NCBI RefSeq assembly: GCF_015351245.1
Contig: NZ_JADKSO010000003.1
Coordinates: 1-64,000 of the forward strand
Direction of reading: 5' to 3'
DNA length: 64,000 bases
DNA from: Rathayibacter sp. VKM Ac-2879
GTDB lineage: Bacteria > Actinomycetota > Actinomycetes > Actinomycetales > Microbacteriaceae
How positions within the stretch are numbered: position 1 is the stretch's first letter; each line of letters opens with the position of its first letter. Shown here in pieces: positions 1 to 8,131 of this stretch. The notes under the pieces are model-generated. The model was given only the letters and a program-made list of their open reading frames with translations. It searched no databases and was not told where the DNA came from. The translations under genes and the position numbers were made by a program.

Positions 1-4
1 CTGG

Positions 5-385
5 TCACGGTGCGCGCGGGAACTCCGGATGCTGCCGGGTAGGCGACGCTCGTGACGCGGCCTCGATCATCGAGGGTGACGCAGATCCAGGCGCTATCAG
101 AGGTGCGCTCTTCTCAGTCTTCACGAAACCGCCCTGGCTCGATCCGACAGGCACTCCGCAGGCCGACGCGCTGAGCGTGTCGCCGATCGCGAAGTACGTG
201 ATCGATAGTCCGTTCGTGGTCGGCGAGAGGTTGGAGGCGGTCGCCGCGGGGAGCGTCTTCCCGGTGCGGCGCCAGCCCTGGTCCGCGCCGGCGTACTGCG
301 TCGCGGTCGTGAGGCTGAGCCCCGTGGGGTCGATCGAGGTAGCTGCGACGATGCCGAGCCACTGCTGGTCGGATCGAGCCGTCAC
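5..385 (-). CDS. Hypothetical protein, possibly a fragment
   Basis: A GTG start at 385 lies 6 bases after the stop of the upstream membrane-protein gene, so it could be the third gene of that small unit. The 126 residues contain a patch rich in Thr, Ser, Ala and Gly (WLGIVAATSIDPTGLSL) but no signal peptide, membrane segment or motif I recognise. The last 35 residues look like random high-GC translation, so the reading frame may be truncated or broken. I assign no function. It could also be a chance frame. Confidence 0.35.
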   Translation of the reverse strand: MTARSDQQWLGIVAATSIDPTGLSLTTATQYAGADQGWRRTGKTLPAATASNLSPTTNGLSITYFAIGDTLSASACGVPVGSSQGGFVKTEKSAPLIAPGSASPSMIEAASRASPTRQHPEFPRAP

Positions 386-391
386 ATTGTC

Positions 392-829
392 TTAATCTCT
401 CACAATCGCTTTAATCCGCTGCAGACGCTCGTCCCGATCAGCATCGTTGAGGACTTCCTCCCCGCGTCGACGGATCACTTGTCCTGAATTTCCATCGACT
501 TCCGGAAAATTCAAGAACCCTGAACTGCTTGTTGTATATCCCGCCGAAAGCTCTGCAGTCATCACGGCCTCAGACTTCCGATAGAGAGAATAGTGCCGAA
601 AATAGGCGTAGGGTGCATACAAGAGCACGACGAAACCCAACAACCTCCAAGGCGATGCGAGAAAATTTATAAGTAATGCCGCGGCAAGTACGGAGGCGAT
701 CATTGCACGGAGATAATAGCGCAGACGACGCAAGTACGATTCTAGCGTGGGACCTTGCACCATATTTACTTGCTCAAAAAGCTCAAAGTTGCCCGGCCGG
801 TCCCCAGCAGTGTCTCGTATCATCACCAA
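392..829 (-). CDS. Small membrane protein of unknown function
   Basis: 145 residues. Two adjacent hydrophobic segments (about residues 42-60 and 63-75) follow a basic stretch, and a soluble charged C-terminal half ends in an Arg/Glu/Asp-rich segment. The frame opens with TTG-GTG-ATG in succession. A good AGGAGG (837-842) sits 7 bases before the TTG at 829, which is why that start is kept. It begins 23 bases after the secreted-protein gene at 853-1296 and is probably cotranscribed with it. Base composition is less GC-rich than the chromosomal genes to the right. It could be a partner or immunity protein for its neighbour, but that is only an inference from position. Confidence 0.6.
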   Translation of the reverse strand: MVMIRDTAGDRPGNFELFEQVNMVQGPTLESYLRRLRYYLRAMIASVLAAALLINFLASPWRLLGFVVLLYAPYAYFRHYSLYRKSEAVMTAELSAGYTTSSSGFLNFPEVDGNSGQVIRRRGEEVLNDADRDERLQRIKAIVRD

Positions 830-836
830 CCGAACA

Positions 837-842
837 CCTCCT
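837..842 (-). promoter_or_regulatory. Ribosome binding site AGGAGG
   Basis: On the minus strand AGGAGG lies 7 bases before a TTG, 10 before a GTG and 13 before an ATG, all in one frame. The spacing favours the TTG at 829 or the GTG at 826 as the start of the membrane-protein gene. Confidence 0.5.
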
Positions 843-852
843 CGCCTGTCCG

Positions 853-1296
853 CTAATCACCGATGGCGCCAGCGCCAACACCGACTGCATTATAGCTGCG
901 GTACATCTGCGTGGCCTGCTTTACGATAGTTATTTCTCCCGCTCTGACTGCTCCTCGCACCGCCGCAGCTCCTACACCGGGAGCTGCAGCACTGACTAAC
1001 CCAAGACCGCAATTGATCCAACCGCCACGTCCAGATATCGCTTGGCCACAGTCGATGGCCGCTGCGGCAATACTTGTTGCCGCAGCGACTACGAGCAGCG
1101 CCTGGCCGACTATTGGCACCCATGATAACGCGACGCTGACGATACTGATCACACTTAGCACGGTGCTAACTTGACCCCAATCGACCGTCGCTGGCGCTGG
1201 CGAAGCAGAACTGACGTCAACGACGGTGGCCCCTAGTACGACAGCAAGCGACGCTGCCAAGACCGACACAACAGAACGAATACGGCGACGAGACAC
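853..1296 (-). CDS. Secreted Ala/Gly-rich hydrophobic protein, pretoxin-like
   Basis: 147 residues from a GTG at 1296 with GGGGGAG just upstream; an earlier TTG at 1374 is open but has no ribosome binding site. The N-terminus (SRRRIRSVVSVLAASLAVVL, then an Ala-rich region) looks like a Sec signal peptide. The mature part has the pattern WVPIVGQALLVV, Ala-rich helix, DCGQ...NCGLG, AAPGVGAA. This resembles the hydrophobic PVVG...PGVG linker found before toxin domains in actinobacterial polymorphic toxins, but no toxin domain follows. The two Cys in the middle could pair. Function unknown. A stand-alone bacteriocin-like or effector fragment are both possible. Confidence 0.55.
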   Translation of the reverse strand: MSRRRIRSVVSVLAASLAVVLGATVVDVSSASPAPATVDWGQVSTVLSVISIVSVALSWVPIVGQALLVVAAATSIAAAAIDCGQAISGRGGWINCGLGLVSAAAPGVGAAAVRGAVRAGEITIVKQATQMYRSYNAVGVGAGAIGD

Positions 1297-1374
1297 GCCA
1301 CTCCCCCAAGGCTGAAACGACCTCCGCGAAGTGGGAGACAGCTCAGAGAACCCGACGAGGAAGCACAGAATCAA

Positions 1375-1941
1375 AGCGACACGCCGAGTTTACGCTTGAC
1401 TCACCCCAATAGGGCACACGCGATGATTGCTCGTTTCATCAGCACACAGCTTGTCCCCGGCAGGCGCGGAGTCGGTTTGCAGCGCGGGTGGGTTCAGCAT
1501 GCGGCGCGTCCGCAGCCTCGTCCACGTCGACACACTAGCGCGGCCAGGGCCGGGCGACCCTTGGCGGCAACGCCTCTGGGCGCAGGGCACATCGAGCTGC
1601 TCGACCACAATCGACGCGTCGGAGGACACCACGGCAACGTCCGCGATCCTCGGCGCTGCCATCCCCGCGCTGGTCGGCGCCGCGGCCCTGCCCTTTCGCG
1701 CGACTCGTCCGCCGATGTCAAGCTGCGGTGCTCACCGCGCGCCGGAAGACAAGACCATGCCGGACACAGCTGGCTCCGCCAGCATCCCGTGCGGGCCGGC
1801 ATGAACAGCCCGCCCTAAGCGCGGTCCGCGAGGCCGCCCAAGGGGGAGCAACACAAAAAGGCGCCGGAGAAAAACTCCGACGCCTCCACCAAGACCAGCC
1901 TCAGCCAACATCCCGATGTCATTTGTTCGAGTACACATGTC
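1375..1941. other. 567-base stretch without a convincing gene
   Basis: Overlapping open frames exist on both strands, but none has a ribosome binding site with a recognisable protein, and their translations are the Arg/Pro/Ala mixtures expected of high-GC noise. The only clear signal is the minus-strand terminator hairpin at 1855-1884. The stretch may be a decayed gene. Confidence 0.5.
1855..1884 (-). terminator. Intrinsic terminator, minus strand
   Basis: Read on the minus strand, a 10-bp stem with one G-T pair (arms 1860-1869 and 1875-1884, five-base loop) is followed by TTTTT. No intact minus-strand gene lies directly upstream of it, so it may be the leftover of a deleted gene. Confidence 0.7.
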
Positions 1942-2388
1942 TTGGTAGGCCCTACTGGTAACTACTCCAATAATTCGGCCAACCTGCCACCGGCGCGCTC
2001 GGAGCTCCTCAAGCTGGCCGCGCTCAAACCGACGCGGACTTCCACTCCTCTGCCAGCCGGAGACGCGGTCCGCTCCCTGAACCGTCGACTCGGACAGGCG
2101 GTGACTCAAGAGCTGGCCAAACGGTACCGGTCTGGCGAACACACCACTGACCTCGCCAAGGAGTACGGCCTCTCGGCAAACGGGGTCATCTCCGTCCTCG
2201 CAGCTCAGGGAGTCAGTCTTCGGCGTCGACCCCTGACGATCGAGCAACAGGCAGACGCCGAACGCCTCTACCTCGCCGGCACATCGGTCCAAAATATCGC
2301 GGACCGTATGACCGTCAGCTACAACTGCGTACGCCAGCACCTCGTCCGAGCCGACATCCCGCGACGACCACGCGGGGCGCGACACTGA
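1942..2388 (+). CDS. Double helix-turn-helix protein (recombinase-type HTH)
   Basis: 148 residues. The C-terminal 90 residues contain two tandem helix-turn-helix units. The first is around LAKEYGLSANGVISVLAAQG, with the basic RRRPLT linker after it, and the second is around IADRMTVSYNCVRQHLVRAD. They resemble the HTH of resolvases and invertases, which is often found as an orphan beside mobile elements. There is no catalytic recombinase domain. The start is uncertain: TTG at 1942, or an internal GTG at 2101 that still keeps both HTH units. The context is an accessory region with an IS3 element and a recombinase relic. It is probably a DNA-binding protein or the remnant of a recombinase. Confidence 0.6.
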   Translation: MVGPTGNYSNNSANLPPARSELLKLAALKPTRTSTPLPAGDAVRSLNRRLGQAVTQELAKRYRSGEHTTDLAKEYGLSANGVISVLAAQGVSLRRRPLTIEQQADAERLYLAGTSVQNIADRMTVSYNCVRQHLVRADIPRRPRGARH

Positions 2389-2637
2389 TTCGGCAACTAC
2401 GCGGTATAGTCTGCGCCGCAGCTCTGCTCCCGGTCCACCTGCAGTGCAAGTTGCGATGGAACCATTGTGAGCCGTTTGTAGCCGATGACAGGACGATCAT
2501 CCTCGCTGGCAACCCGCAGATCTTCGCGCCCACTTGTCTCTCTGACGAGCGCTCGTCTCTCCAACCCGCGGCTGAAACAGTACTTCCCCCAGAACCACGA
2601 TCGAATCGGCCGCTCGGAGGCATGCGAGACTCAACCC

Positions 2638-3513
2638 ATGAAGAAGTCCCACATCATGAGCACACAGGTATCGGGTCTGGTGGTCGCCGCGCTCCTCTTC
2701 TCTGGTTGCGCAACCAGCGACCTCCCAGGCGATCAGCAGTCAGTCGACCTAAGTGAGATAAGCAAGGAAATCGACACACTTTCGGGCATCAGCGTTTCAA
2801 GCATCTCTACCGTCCCGACGTCGGCACTTGAGAGAGGGACTCGCATTCGAGTGGCCGCGACCGTCGATTCACCGCTATCTATTGATGCGATCACGGCGCT
2901 AACAGACTATGGCGAGACGGTTGCGGCGGGCAACGATACGATCCTCCAGATCACCGTGTCAGACGGCACCTCTCTAATCGACCTGTCTACTGACGAGCAG
3001 TCGAACATCACGAGATTTCAGCTGGTAAGCGAATTAGAAGGCATCCACTCAGGCCCGATCTGGATCCGCTCCCCCTGGCAGGTCAGTCCTTTCGCCTCCG
3101 ACTCAGACAACCAGGCACTTAATATATTGACGCAGCTGTCATTGAAGGACTTCAGTTCCGACCTTCCTGCGATATTGCTCGGCAAGGTGCAGAAACGGGA
3201 CTTCCTAAACGCATCCCTCACTCTGACTGACGGGGAGCTTTCGACCTACTCAGACACTGATCATCCGCGCGATGCACACCAAGCTCTACTTGCGATCTCC
3301 TCTCCCATTGAAATGACCGATTTAAGCTGCCTGGGGACGCTGAGCGCAACGTCGAGCGTCTCTGGGTTCTTCCTCACAATACCACCAACTGCAAAAACTT
3401 CTGACGACGGAAGGTTCATTAGCAGCGATCCGGAGACTGCGAGCAACTTTGCAACGAGTGCTGAATGTGCACCCCTACTGACGAACGTGCCCCTTATTCC
3501 CGTGAGGAAGTAA
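2638..3513 (+). CDS. Putative lipoprotein of unknown function
   Basis: 291 residues from ATG 2638. The first 24 residues form a lipoprotein signal ending in the lipobox LFSGC (Cys24), so the protein should be lipidated and anchored outside the membrane. The mature part is Ser/Thr/Asp-rich, with regularly spaced short beta-like segments and a Cys pair (LSCLGT and SAECAP) near the C-terminus. I recognise no family. An in-frame ATG at 2656 is an alternative start. It converges on the large lysin gene, whose stop is only 17 bases away. Its A+T content is higher than that of the core genes, as expected for acquired DNA. Confidence 0.7.
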   Translation: MKKSHIMSTQVSGLVVAALLFSGCATSDLPGDQQSVDLSEISKEIDTLSGISVSSISTVPTSALERGTRIRVAATVDSPLSIDAITALTDYGETVAAGNDTILQITVSDGTSLIDLSTDEQSNITRFQLVSELEGIHSGPIWIRSPWQVSPFASDSDNQALNILTQLSLKDFSSDLPAILLGKVQKRDFLNASLTLTDGELSTYSDTDHPRDAHQALLAISSPIEMTDLSCLGTLSATSSVSGFFLTIPPTAKTSDDGRFISSDPETASNFATSAECAPLLTNVPLIPVRK

Positions 3514-3530
3514 GGGGCACGTTCGCTGGG

Positions 3531-6500
3531 TTAGATTTTTGAAACGAGTACGTCCACCCAGGCATAGGCAAGGGCAGTAAGCTGCAGCACTGAGAACTCG
3601 CTCACCGACGTAGCCGCGCCGTTCGACTCGGGATGCTGGAGAAGATACGTCCTGGAGCCGTTGAACAGCGTCGTGTCGACATTCGTGGCTCCCTGCGAGA
3701 ACACCTGGTTTGCACACGTTCGAGCGTTTGCCTGCGAACCAAACCGAAGGCGAAGGAACGTTGCGTAACGATTCTCACCGGACACCAGGGTATCAGTGAC
3801 TGCCCTGACCGTTAAGTCAGCAATCGATCCCATGCCGCCCTGGCCATGCCAGCGAGTGGCGACGTTGTAGCCATCGACATCCTGAATAAAGTCCAGAAGT
3901 CCATAGCTCAACTTGTTCGCTCCGGTTCCGCCGATAACTCTCCGACCAAAAGTATCAATCGACTCGCCGAGCGGCTGACCACTTTTCTTGTAATCACCGA
4001 GAGTGGTGATGAGGTCTCCAGCCCACCCGCCGATGTCGACAAACTCGGGACCAGTCTGTCGCGTGGTACGGGGTCGGTGCAGATAACCGTTCATCGTTGC
4101 GAAGAAGTGGTCAACTGCGACAGCAGATAGCCCCGGCAGGTTGTAGGTCGTTACGATCGGGCGCCGCGCCGCCGTCGCTCGCCGTTCGACGAAGCTAACC
4201 CAATCCCCATATCGAGGTCCAGCGAGAAGAGTCCAGTCTAGGCCCACGTAAACATCGTCCCGGAGGTACTGCGCAATGAGTTCGGGCACATTCGGCCCAT
4301 CGTTATGCGAAGTAAACCAGTCCTCTGCCTGCGCTTCGAGCCAATACAGGAACTCAAAGAAAGCCGAGTTACTTACTCCGGAAGACGGAACGGGCGTCGG
4401 GTTGGTGGGGAACGGAGTTGCAGTCGCGGCGCCTGCAACGAGAAGCGCCGCCAGCCCGGCATAGGTTCGCGGGCCGGGATCGCCATCAATAGGGCCATTG
4501 TAACCCCCTCGCGCGGCGAGAGCCTGAAGGCTCCGGTACGTGTTCGTACCGGGGACTCCGTCGATCGGTCCTGTATAGCCAACTCCGCTCAGGAGGGACT
4601 GGATACCCTTCCAGGTGTTGGGGCCAGGAACACCGTCACTAGGTCCGGTGTAGCCGCCGATCTTGGCGAGTGCCTGAAGCGCGACGTAGGTGTCCGTGCC
4701 CGGTGCTCCGTCGATCGGCCCGGTATATCCGAAGCCACGAAGAACCGTCTGAACTCCCTTCCAGGAGTTCACACCCATCACGCCATCGACAGTGCCCGTG
4801 TAGCCACCCTTCGCGGCGAGACGCTGGAGCGCCTTCCAAGAGTTCGAACCCATTTCACCATCGACCGGCCCTACGTACCCGTACCCAGCGAGAACTTGCT
4901 GCATTCCTTTCCAGGTGTTTGTGCCCGGTGCTCCGTCTAGCGCTCCCGTGTAGCCACCAGCCTGGGCGATTCGCTGAATTGTCTGCCCGTCGCTGCCTGT
5001 CGCCGCACTGCCGCCAGCGCTATCGAGGTAGGCGCTGACCCCCGCATACGTGTTCGGACCCGGGTCCCCGTCGATCGGGCCGGTGTAACCGTAGGCTCGC
5101 GCGAGAAGCTGAACGCCCTTGTAGGTGTTGACTCCCGGTGATCCGTCAATCGGGCCGTCGTAGAAGCCGAGCGTTCGCAGCTGCTGCTGGACACCCTTCC
5201 AGGTGTTCGCACCCGGAGCACCGTCAAGCGGCCCCGTGTAGCCGCCCCGCTGCGCGAGACGCTGCAGGATCACCCCCTGCGACTGCGTCGAGGTGACGGG
5301 AGTTCCCGAACCACCGGAAACGATGCCGCCGGTCGGCGGAGCAGTTTCACCGTACGGAACGGGCGAAAGGCCGTCAAATGCACTCGCTCGCGCGATGTTC
5401 ACGTCAACCGGAATGCCATTGATGCTCGCCGACGACGAGTACTGGTGGATCGCCCACGAGGGGAACGCGCTTCCGATGTTGGGCGAGGCGGGCGTCGTGT
5501 AGTGGGCGATCCAGAGCTTAGATCCGACTGCCTTCGTCTGAGTCCACGTGTTCGCGATGAGCATCGCGGAGTAGGTGTAGAGGAAAGGGGCTCGTCCGAG
5601 TCGGTTCTTGACGACCTGCATGAACGATGCGGTCTTCGCGTCGTCCCAGAAGATGCCGTCGTCGATTTTCTCGTTGTCCAGCGCAAGAATGTCGCCGTCT
5701 CGGTAGTCGTACAGATGGTCGACGAAGAAGTTGGCGTCACCGACTGGATCCGTTGACCCTGCCATCCAGTAGTGGCCAACGTTCAGGCCCGCACTGCGCG
5801 CGCGGGTAACCTGGTCGTGATAGTGAGGTGCCACATAGATGGGTGCAACATTCGTCCCGCCGGCCTTGACGATCGCGAACTGATATCCAGCGGCACGGAC
5901 GGCATTGAAATCCAGATCCCGCTGCGTCGTTCCGGTGTCGATACCGTAAACGCCACGTGGACCAGTCGGAACTGACGGGGAAGTGGTGCCGTTGCCTGCG
6001 AGCCAGTTATTCAAACCGGTGTACGTATTGGTCCCAGGGACCCCGTCGATCGGACCGGTGTACCCACCTTCCTGGGCGAGCCTCTGCAGAGCCATCCAGG
6101 TGTTCACTCCTGGGGCGCCATCGATGGGCCCCGTGTACCCATAACCGCGCATGAAGGTCTGGATGCCAATCCACGTGTTGGTTCCGGGCACCCCGTCGAG
6201 AGGACCGGTGTAGCCGCCCTTCTGTGCCACCTTCTGCAAAGTCACGCCATCGACGTTGCTGATTCCGCCGCTCGGAGTTCCCGTCCCAGCAGCAGGAGTA
6301 CCAACGTCAGCAAGCTTTTGCCCGACGAAGTCGAGCGACCAGCCTGCATAAGCAGCACCACCGTAGCCTGCCCAGGAGATCGTCCCGATTGCGGTGCCGT
6401 AGTTGCTAACTTTCGAACTCGCCATCAGCAGGCGGGTTCCGCCGCCATCCAGGTCGAGCGCTACGTGGCCTTCTGAGCCCATGCGCCACCAGTGGAAAGC

Positions 6501-6707
6501 ACCGGCAGGGGCGGCCGAGGGGTTCGTCGAAATGATGCCGCTGTTGTACGAGCCCTCAGCAGCGGTGTCGCACGAACGGTCAAAGTTCCCTGCCCAGAAC
6601 ATAAGTGCTGCGCACCAGCCGGACCAGGAAGGTCCCCCCGCTCCAACATTCTTTGTTGGGTGCGCAATTGCCCAAGCATTCGCCTGGGAAACCGTGTTGA
6701 ATGCCAT
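3531..6707 (-). CDS. Modular peptidoglycan hydrolase: CHAP-like, GH25 and 13 short repeats
   Basis: 1058 residues. Rough order of domains: 1-140, a CHAP-like amidase/endopeptidase module (WSGWCAALMFWAG for the Cys; GSEGHVALDLDG for the His); 157-240, three 33-36-residue repeats of the type GYTGPIDGxPGxNTW; 252-442, a GH25 muramidase domain (GVYGIDTG, ALDNEK with the catalytic acidic pair, LWIAHY, AIHQYSS, VDVNIA); 477-755, ten more repeats; 775-1058, an unrecognised C-terminal domain with DIGGWAGDL and DFIQDVDGYNV. There is no signal peptide, so export would need a holin, lysis or a dedicated system. The start is chosen from GGAGAAG immediately upstream of ATG 6707, although the frame stays open to 6893. 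The architecture recalls phage endolysins and secreted autolysins. The repeats are probably wall-binding. Confidence 0.85.
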   Translation of the reverse strand: MAFNTVSQANAWAIAHPTKNVGAGGPSWSGWCAALMFWAGNFDRSCDTAAEGSYNSGIISTNPSAAPAGAFHWWRMGSEGHVALDLDGGGTRLLMASSKVSNYGTAIGTISWAGYGGAAYAGWSLDFVGQKLADVGTPAAGTGTPSGGISNVDGVTLQKVAQKGGYTGPLDGVPGTNTWIGIQTFMRGYGYTGPIDGAPGVNTWMALQRLAQEGGYTGPIDGVPGTNTYTGLNNWLAGNGTTSPSVPTGPRGVYGIDTGTTQRDLDFNAVRAAGYQFAIVKAGGTNVAPIYVAPHYHDQVTRARSAGLNVGHYWMAGSTDPVGDANFFVDHLYDYRDGDILALDNEKIDDGIFWDDAKTASFMQVVKNRLGRAPFLYTYSAMLIANTWTQTKAVGSKLWIAHYTTPASPNIGSAFPSWAIHQYSSSASINGIPVDVNIARASAFDGLSPVPYGETAPPTGGIVSGGSGTPVTSTQSQGVILQRLAQRGGYTGPLDGAPGANTWKGVQQQLRTLGFYDGPIDGSPGVNTYKGVQLLARAYGYTGPIDGDPGPNTYAGVSAYLDSAGGSAATGSDGQTIQRIAQAGGYTGALDGAPGTNTWKGMQQVLAGYGYVGPVDGEMGSNSWKALQRLAAKGGYTGTVDGVMGVNSWKGVQTVLRGFGYTGPIDGAPGTDTYVALQALAKIGGYTGPSDGVPGPNTWKGIQSLLSGVGYTGPIDGVPGTNTYRSLQALAARGGYNGPIDGDPGPRTYAGLAALLVAGAATATPFPTNPTPVPSSGVSNSAFFEFLYWLEAQAEDWFTSHNDGPNVPELIAQYLRDDVYVGLDWTLLAGPRYGDWVSFVERRATAARRPIVTTYNLPGLSAVAVDHFFATMNGYLHRPRTTRQTGPEFVDIGGWAGDLITTLGDYKKSGQPLGESIDTFGRRVIGGTGANKLSYGLLDFIQDVDGYNVATRWHGQGGMGSIADLTVRAVTDTLVSGENRYATFLRLRFGSQANARTCANQVFSQGATNVDTTLFNGSRTYLLQHPESNGAATSVSEFSVLQLTALAYAWVDVLVSKI

Positions 6708-6710
6708 GAT

Positions 6711-6717
6711 CTTCTCC
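6711..6717 (-). promoter_or_regulatory. Ribosome binding site that sets the lysin start
   Basis: GGAGAAG on the minus strand overlaps an in-frame ATG at 6719 and lies 3 bases before the ATG at 6707. Translation should therefore begin at 6707, which shortens the open frame by 62 residues of low-complexity sequence. Confidence 0.6.
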
Positions 6718-6881
6718 ATGTGTTTAGTGCGCTTGCCGCGCAGAAGACAGACAAGCGGCAACCGATGGGGCGCGAACTCGACCATGTGGGACAAAGTTCC
6801 TACATACTGCGGGCCAGGTTCGGGTGGCGGGCGGCCGCGGTTCCGACGGATTTCGCGTGCCTGGCCTGGTAGTTTCCGTGC

Positions 6882-7505
6882 ATGAGCATCCAAAAAATCA
6901 CCGCCGTCGGTACTTGCGTCCTTATTGCTGGGTTGCTGCTGAGCGGATGCTCAGGTAGGACAGGCGCGCCCAATGGCGTGACCACGACGCCTGCTTCCTC
7001 CCCCGTGAACACCGTAGCCACCACCTCTACTCCCACACCGACGCCGTCAACCACCGCTTCAGCTTCGGTTTGTCAGGACGAGATAACGGTCCAGCTCGAG
7101 GAGACCCCGGAGGAGGTAGCGGGCTCCGGATACCTCGTCTTCAGCAACGGGGGCGAGCGCGTTTGTGACATCTCTGGGTTCCCCCTCGTCTCCTTCATCG
7201 ATGACGCCGGTACTCCGTTCGGCACCCAGGACGAGGCTGACGCGAATGCCGTAGGTGGCCAGGTTGTGCACCTCGAGGCGGGAACGCAGGCCTACGCCTG
7301 GAAGCGGTGGATCCCTGCCGAATCAACGAACGGCGACTGCGGCAATCAGGTGCATGCTGCCGGGCTCCGCGTTCAAATCCCAGGCGCAACGCGTGCGACC
7401 TCGCTCCCCATTAATGTGACCCTCTGCTCCGCGACGTCGTACGCGCAGGAACTGTCCGTCGGGCCGATCGACGCCGAGCGGCGCACGGCGAGCAAGGGCT
7501 ACTGA
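6882..7505 (+). CDS. DUF4232-like lipoprotein
   Basis: 207 residues. The lipoprotein signal has the lipobox LLLSGC (Cys23), followed by a Pro/Thr/Ser-rich linker to about residue 62. The rest matches the actinobacterial DUF4232 pattern: a first Cys near VCQDEITV, a strand GYLVFSNGGERVCDISGFPLVSF, VVHLEAGTQAYA, a Cys at NGDCG, LRVQIPG, and a final VTLCS followed by LSVGP. The family is secreted and of unknown biochemical role. The gene is divergent from the lysin, whose start is 174 bases away, so the two may share a regulatory region. Confidence 0.75.
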   Translation: MSIQKITAVGTCVLIAGLLLSGCSGRTGAPNGVTTTPASSPVNTVATTSTPTPTPSTTASASVCQDEITVQLEETPEEVAGSGYLVFSNGGERVCDISGFPLVSFIDDAGTPFGTQDEADANAVGGQVVHLEAGTQAYAWKRWIPAESTNGDCGNQVHAAGLRVQIPGATRATSLPINVTLCSATSYAQELSVGPIDAERRTASKGY

Positions 7506-7760
7506 GCCGGAGCAGATGGCGAAGCGGTGAATCCGCTAGCGCTCCCCCACGCCTGACCGAGGATTGTTAGCCCAGGTCAGGAGCAGTTTTCCATGGAAAG
7601 GTGGGCCGAAGCGCCCATTGAAAGTGGCCTGATCGCCGGATCCTGAGGGATCCTCCTGCGCTCTACTCTGTCGAACGTATCTTCGAGTGTCGGTGGCATC
7701 GTTTACCGTCCCGACTGGGGAGATCACACACCAGCAGAGCGCGACCCGGGGGTACCCACC

Positions 7761-8081
7761 ATGTCCATCCACGACCCACACCAGCCGAGCGACGGCGCAG
7801 GCCCTCGCGCGCCAGAAGCGGCGAGGGGCCTCAACCGGCGGCTCTTTGCACGGGCACTGGTGCAATTCGTACCGACCGTAAACGCGGTTCTCTTAGTGGT
7901 TCAAGCAGTCCTGGTGCAGCCTCCCTACGACACGCTTCTGCCAGCGTGGATCTATCTCGTCGTGAATGCCGCGGTCGTCTTGTGCGCCGCGCTTGTGCGC
8001 ATCGTCGTCATCGTGACGAGCAACCCGGTGGTTCGTGCGTGGATCGGACTTGCAAACTCGACCGAGAACGAGCTCGGCTGA
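7761..8081 (+). CDS. Holin-like small membrane protein
   Basis: 106 residues with two hydrophobic segments (about 30-53 and 61-86) joined by a short turn (QPPYDTLLPAW). The N-terminus is Arg/Pro-rich and hydrophilic and the C-terminal tail is short. Size and topology fit phage holins, and motifs such as PAWIYLVVNAAVV, Arg and NPVVRAWIG resemble those of actinophage holins, but I cannot confirm homology. The lysin 1 kb to the left makes a lysis pair conceivable, although it is on the other strand. The 255 bases before it (7506-7760) show no gene and no strong signal apart from a short GGATCC palindrome. Confidence 0.6.
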   Translation: MSIHDPHQPSDGAGPRAPEAARGLNRRLFARALVQFVPTVNAVLLVVQAVLVQPPYDTLLPAWIYLVVNAAVVLCAALVRIVVIVTSNPVVRAWIGLANSTENELG

Positions 8082-8131
8082 TGATCGCAGCAATTTCTTT
8101 GGAGGAGACAGTTCACAATATTGAGGACAAA

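Noticed and set aside
1732-2385. A 217-residue minus-strand frame opposite the double-HTH gene
   Set aside because: The plus-strand frame has two clear helix-turn-helix units; the minus frame has none and includes the terminator hairpin at 1855-1884.
4440-6240. Regular DNA repeats that look like a CRISPR array
   Set aside because: The repeat period keeps the reading frame and encodes GYTGPIDG units of the lysin. There are no unique spacers of constant length and no cas genes.
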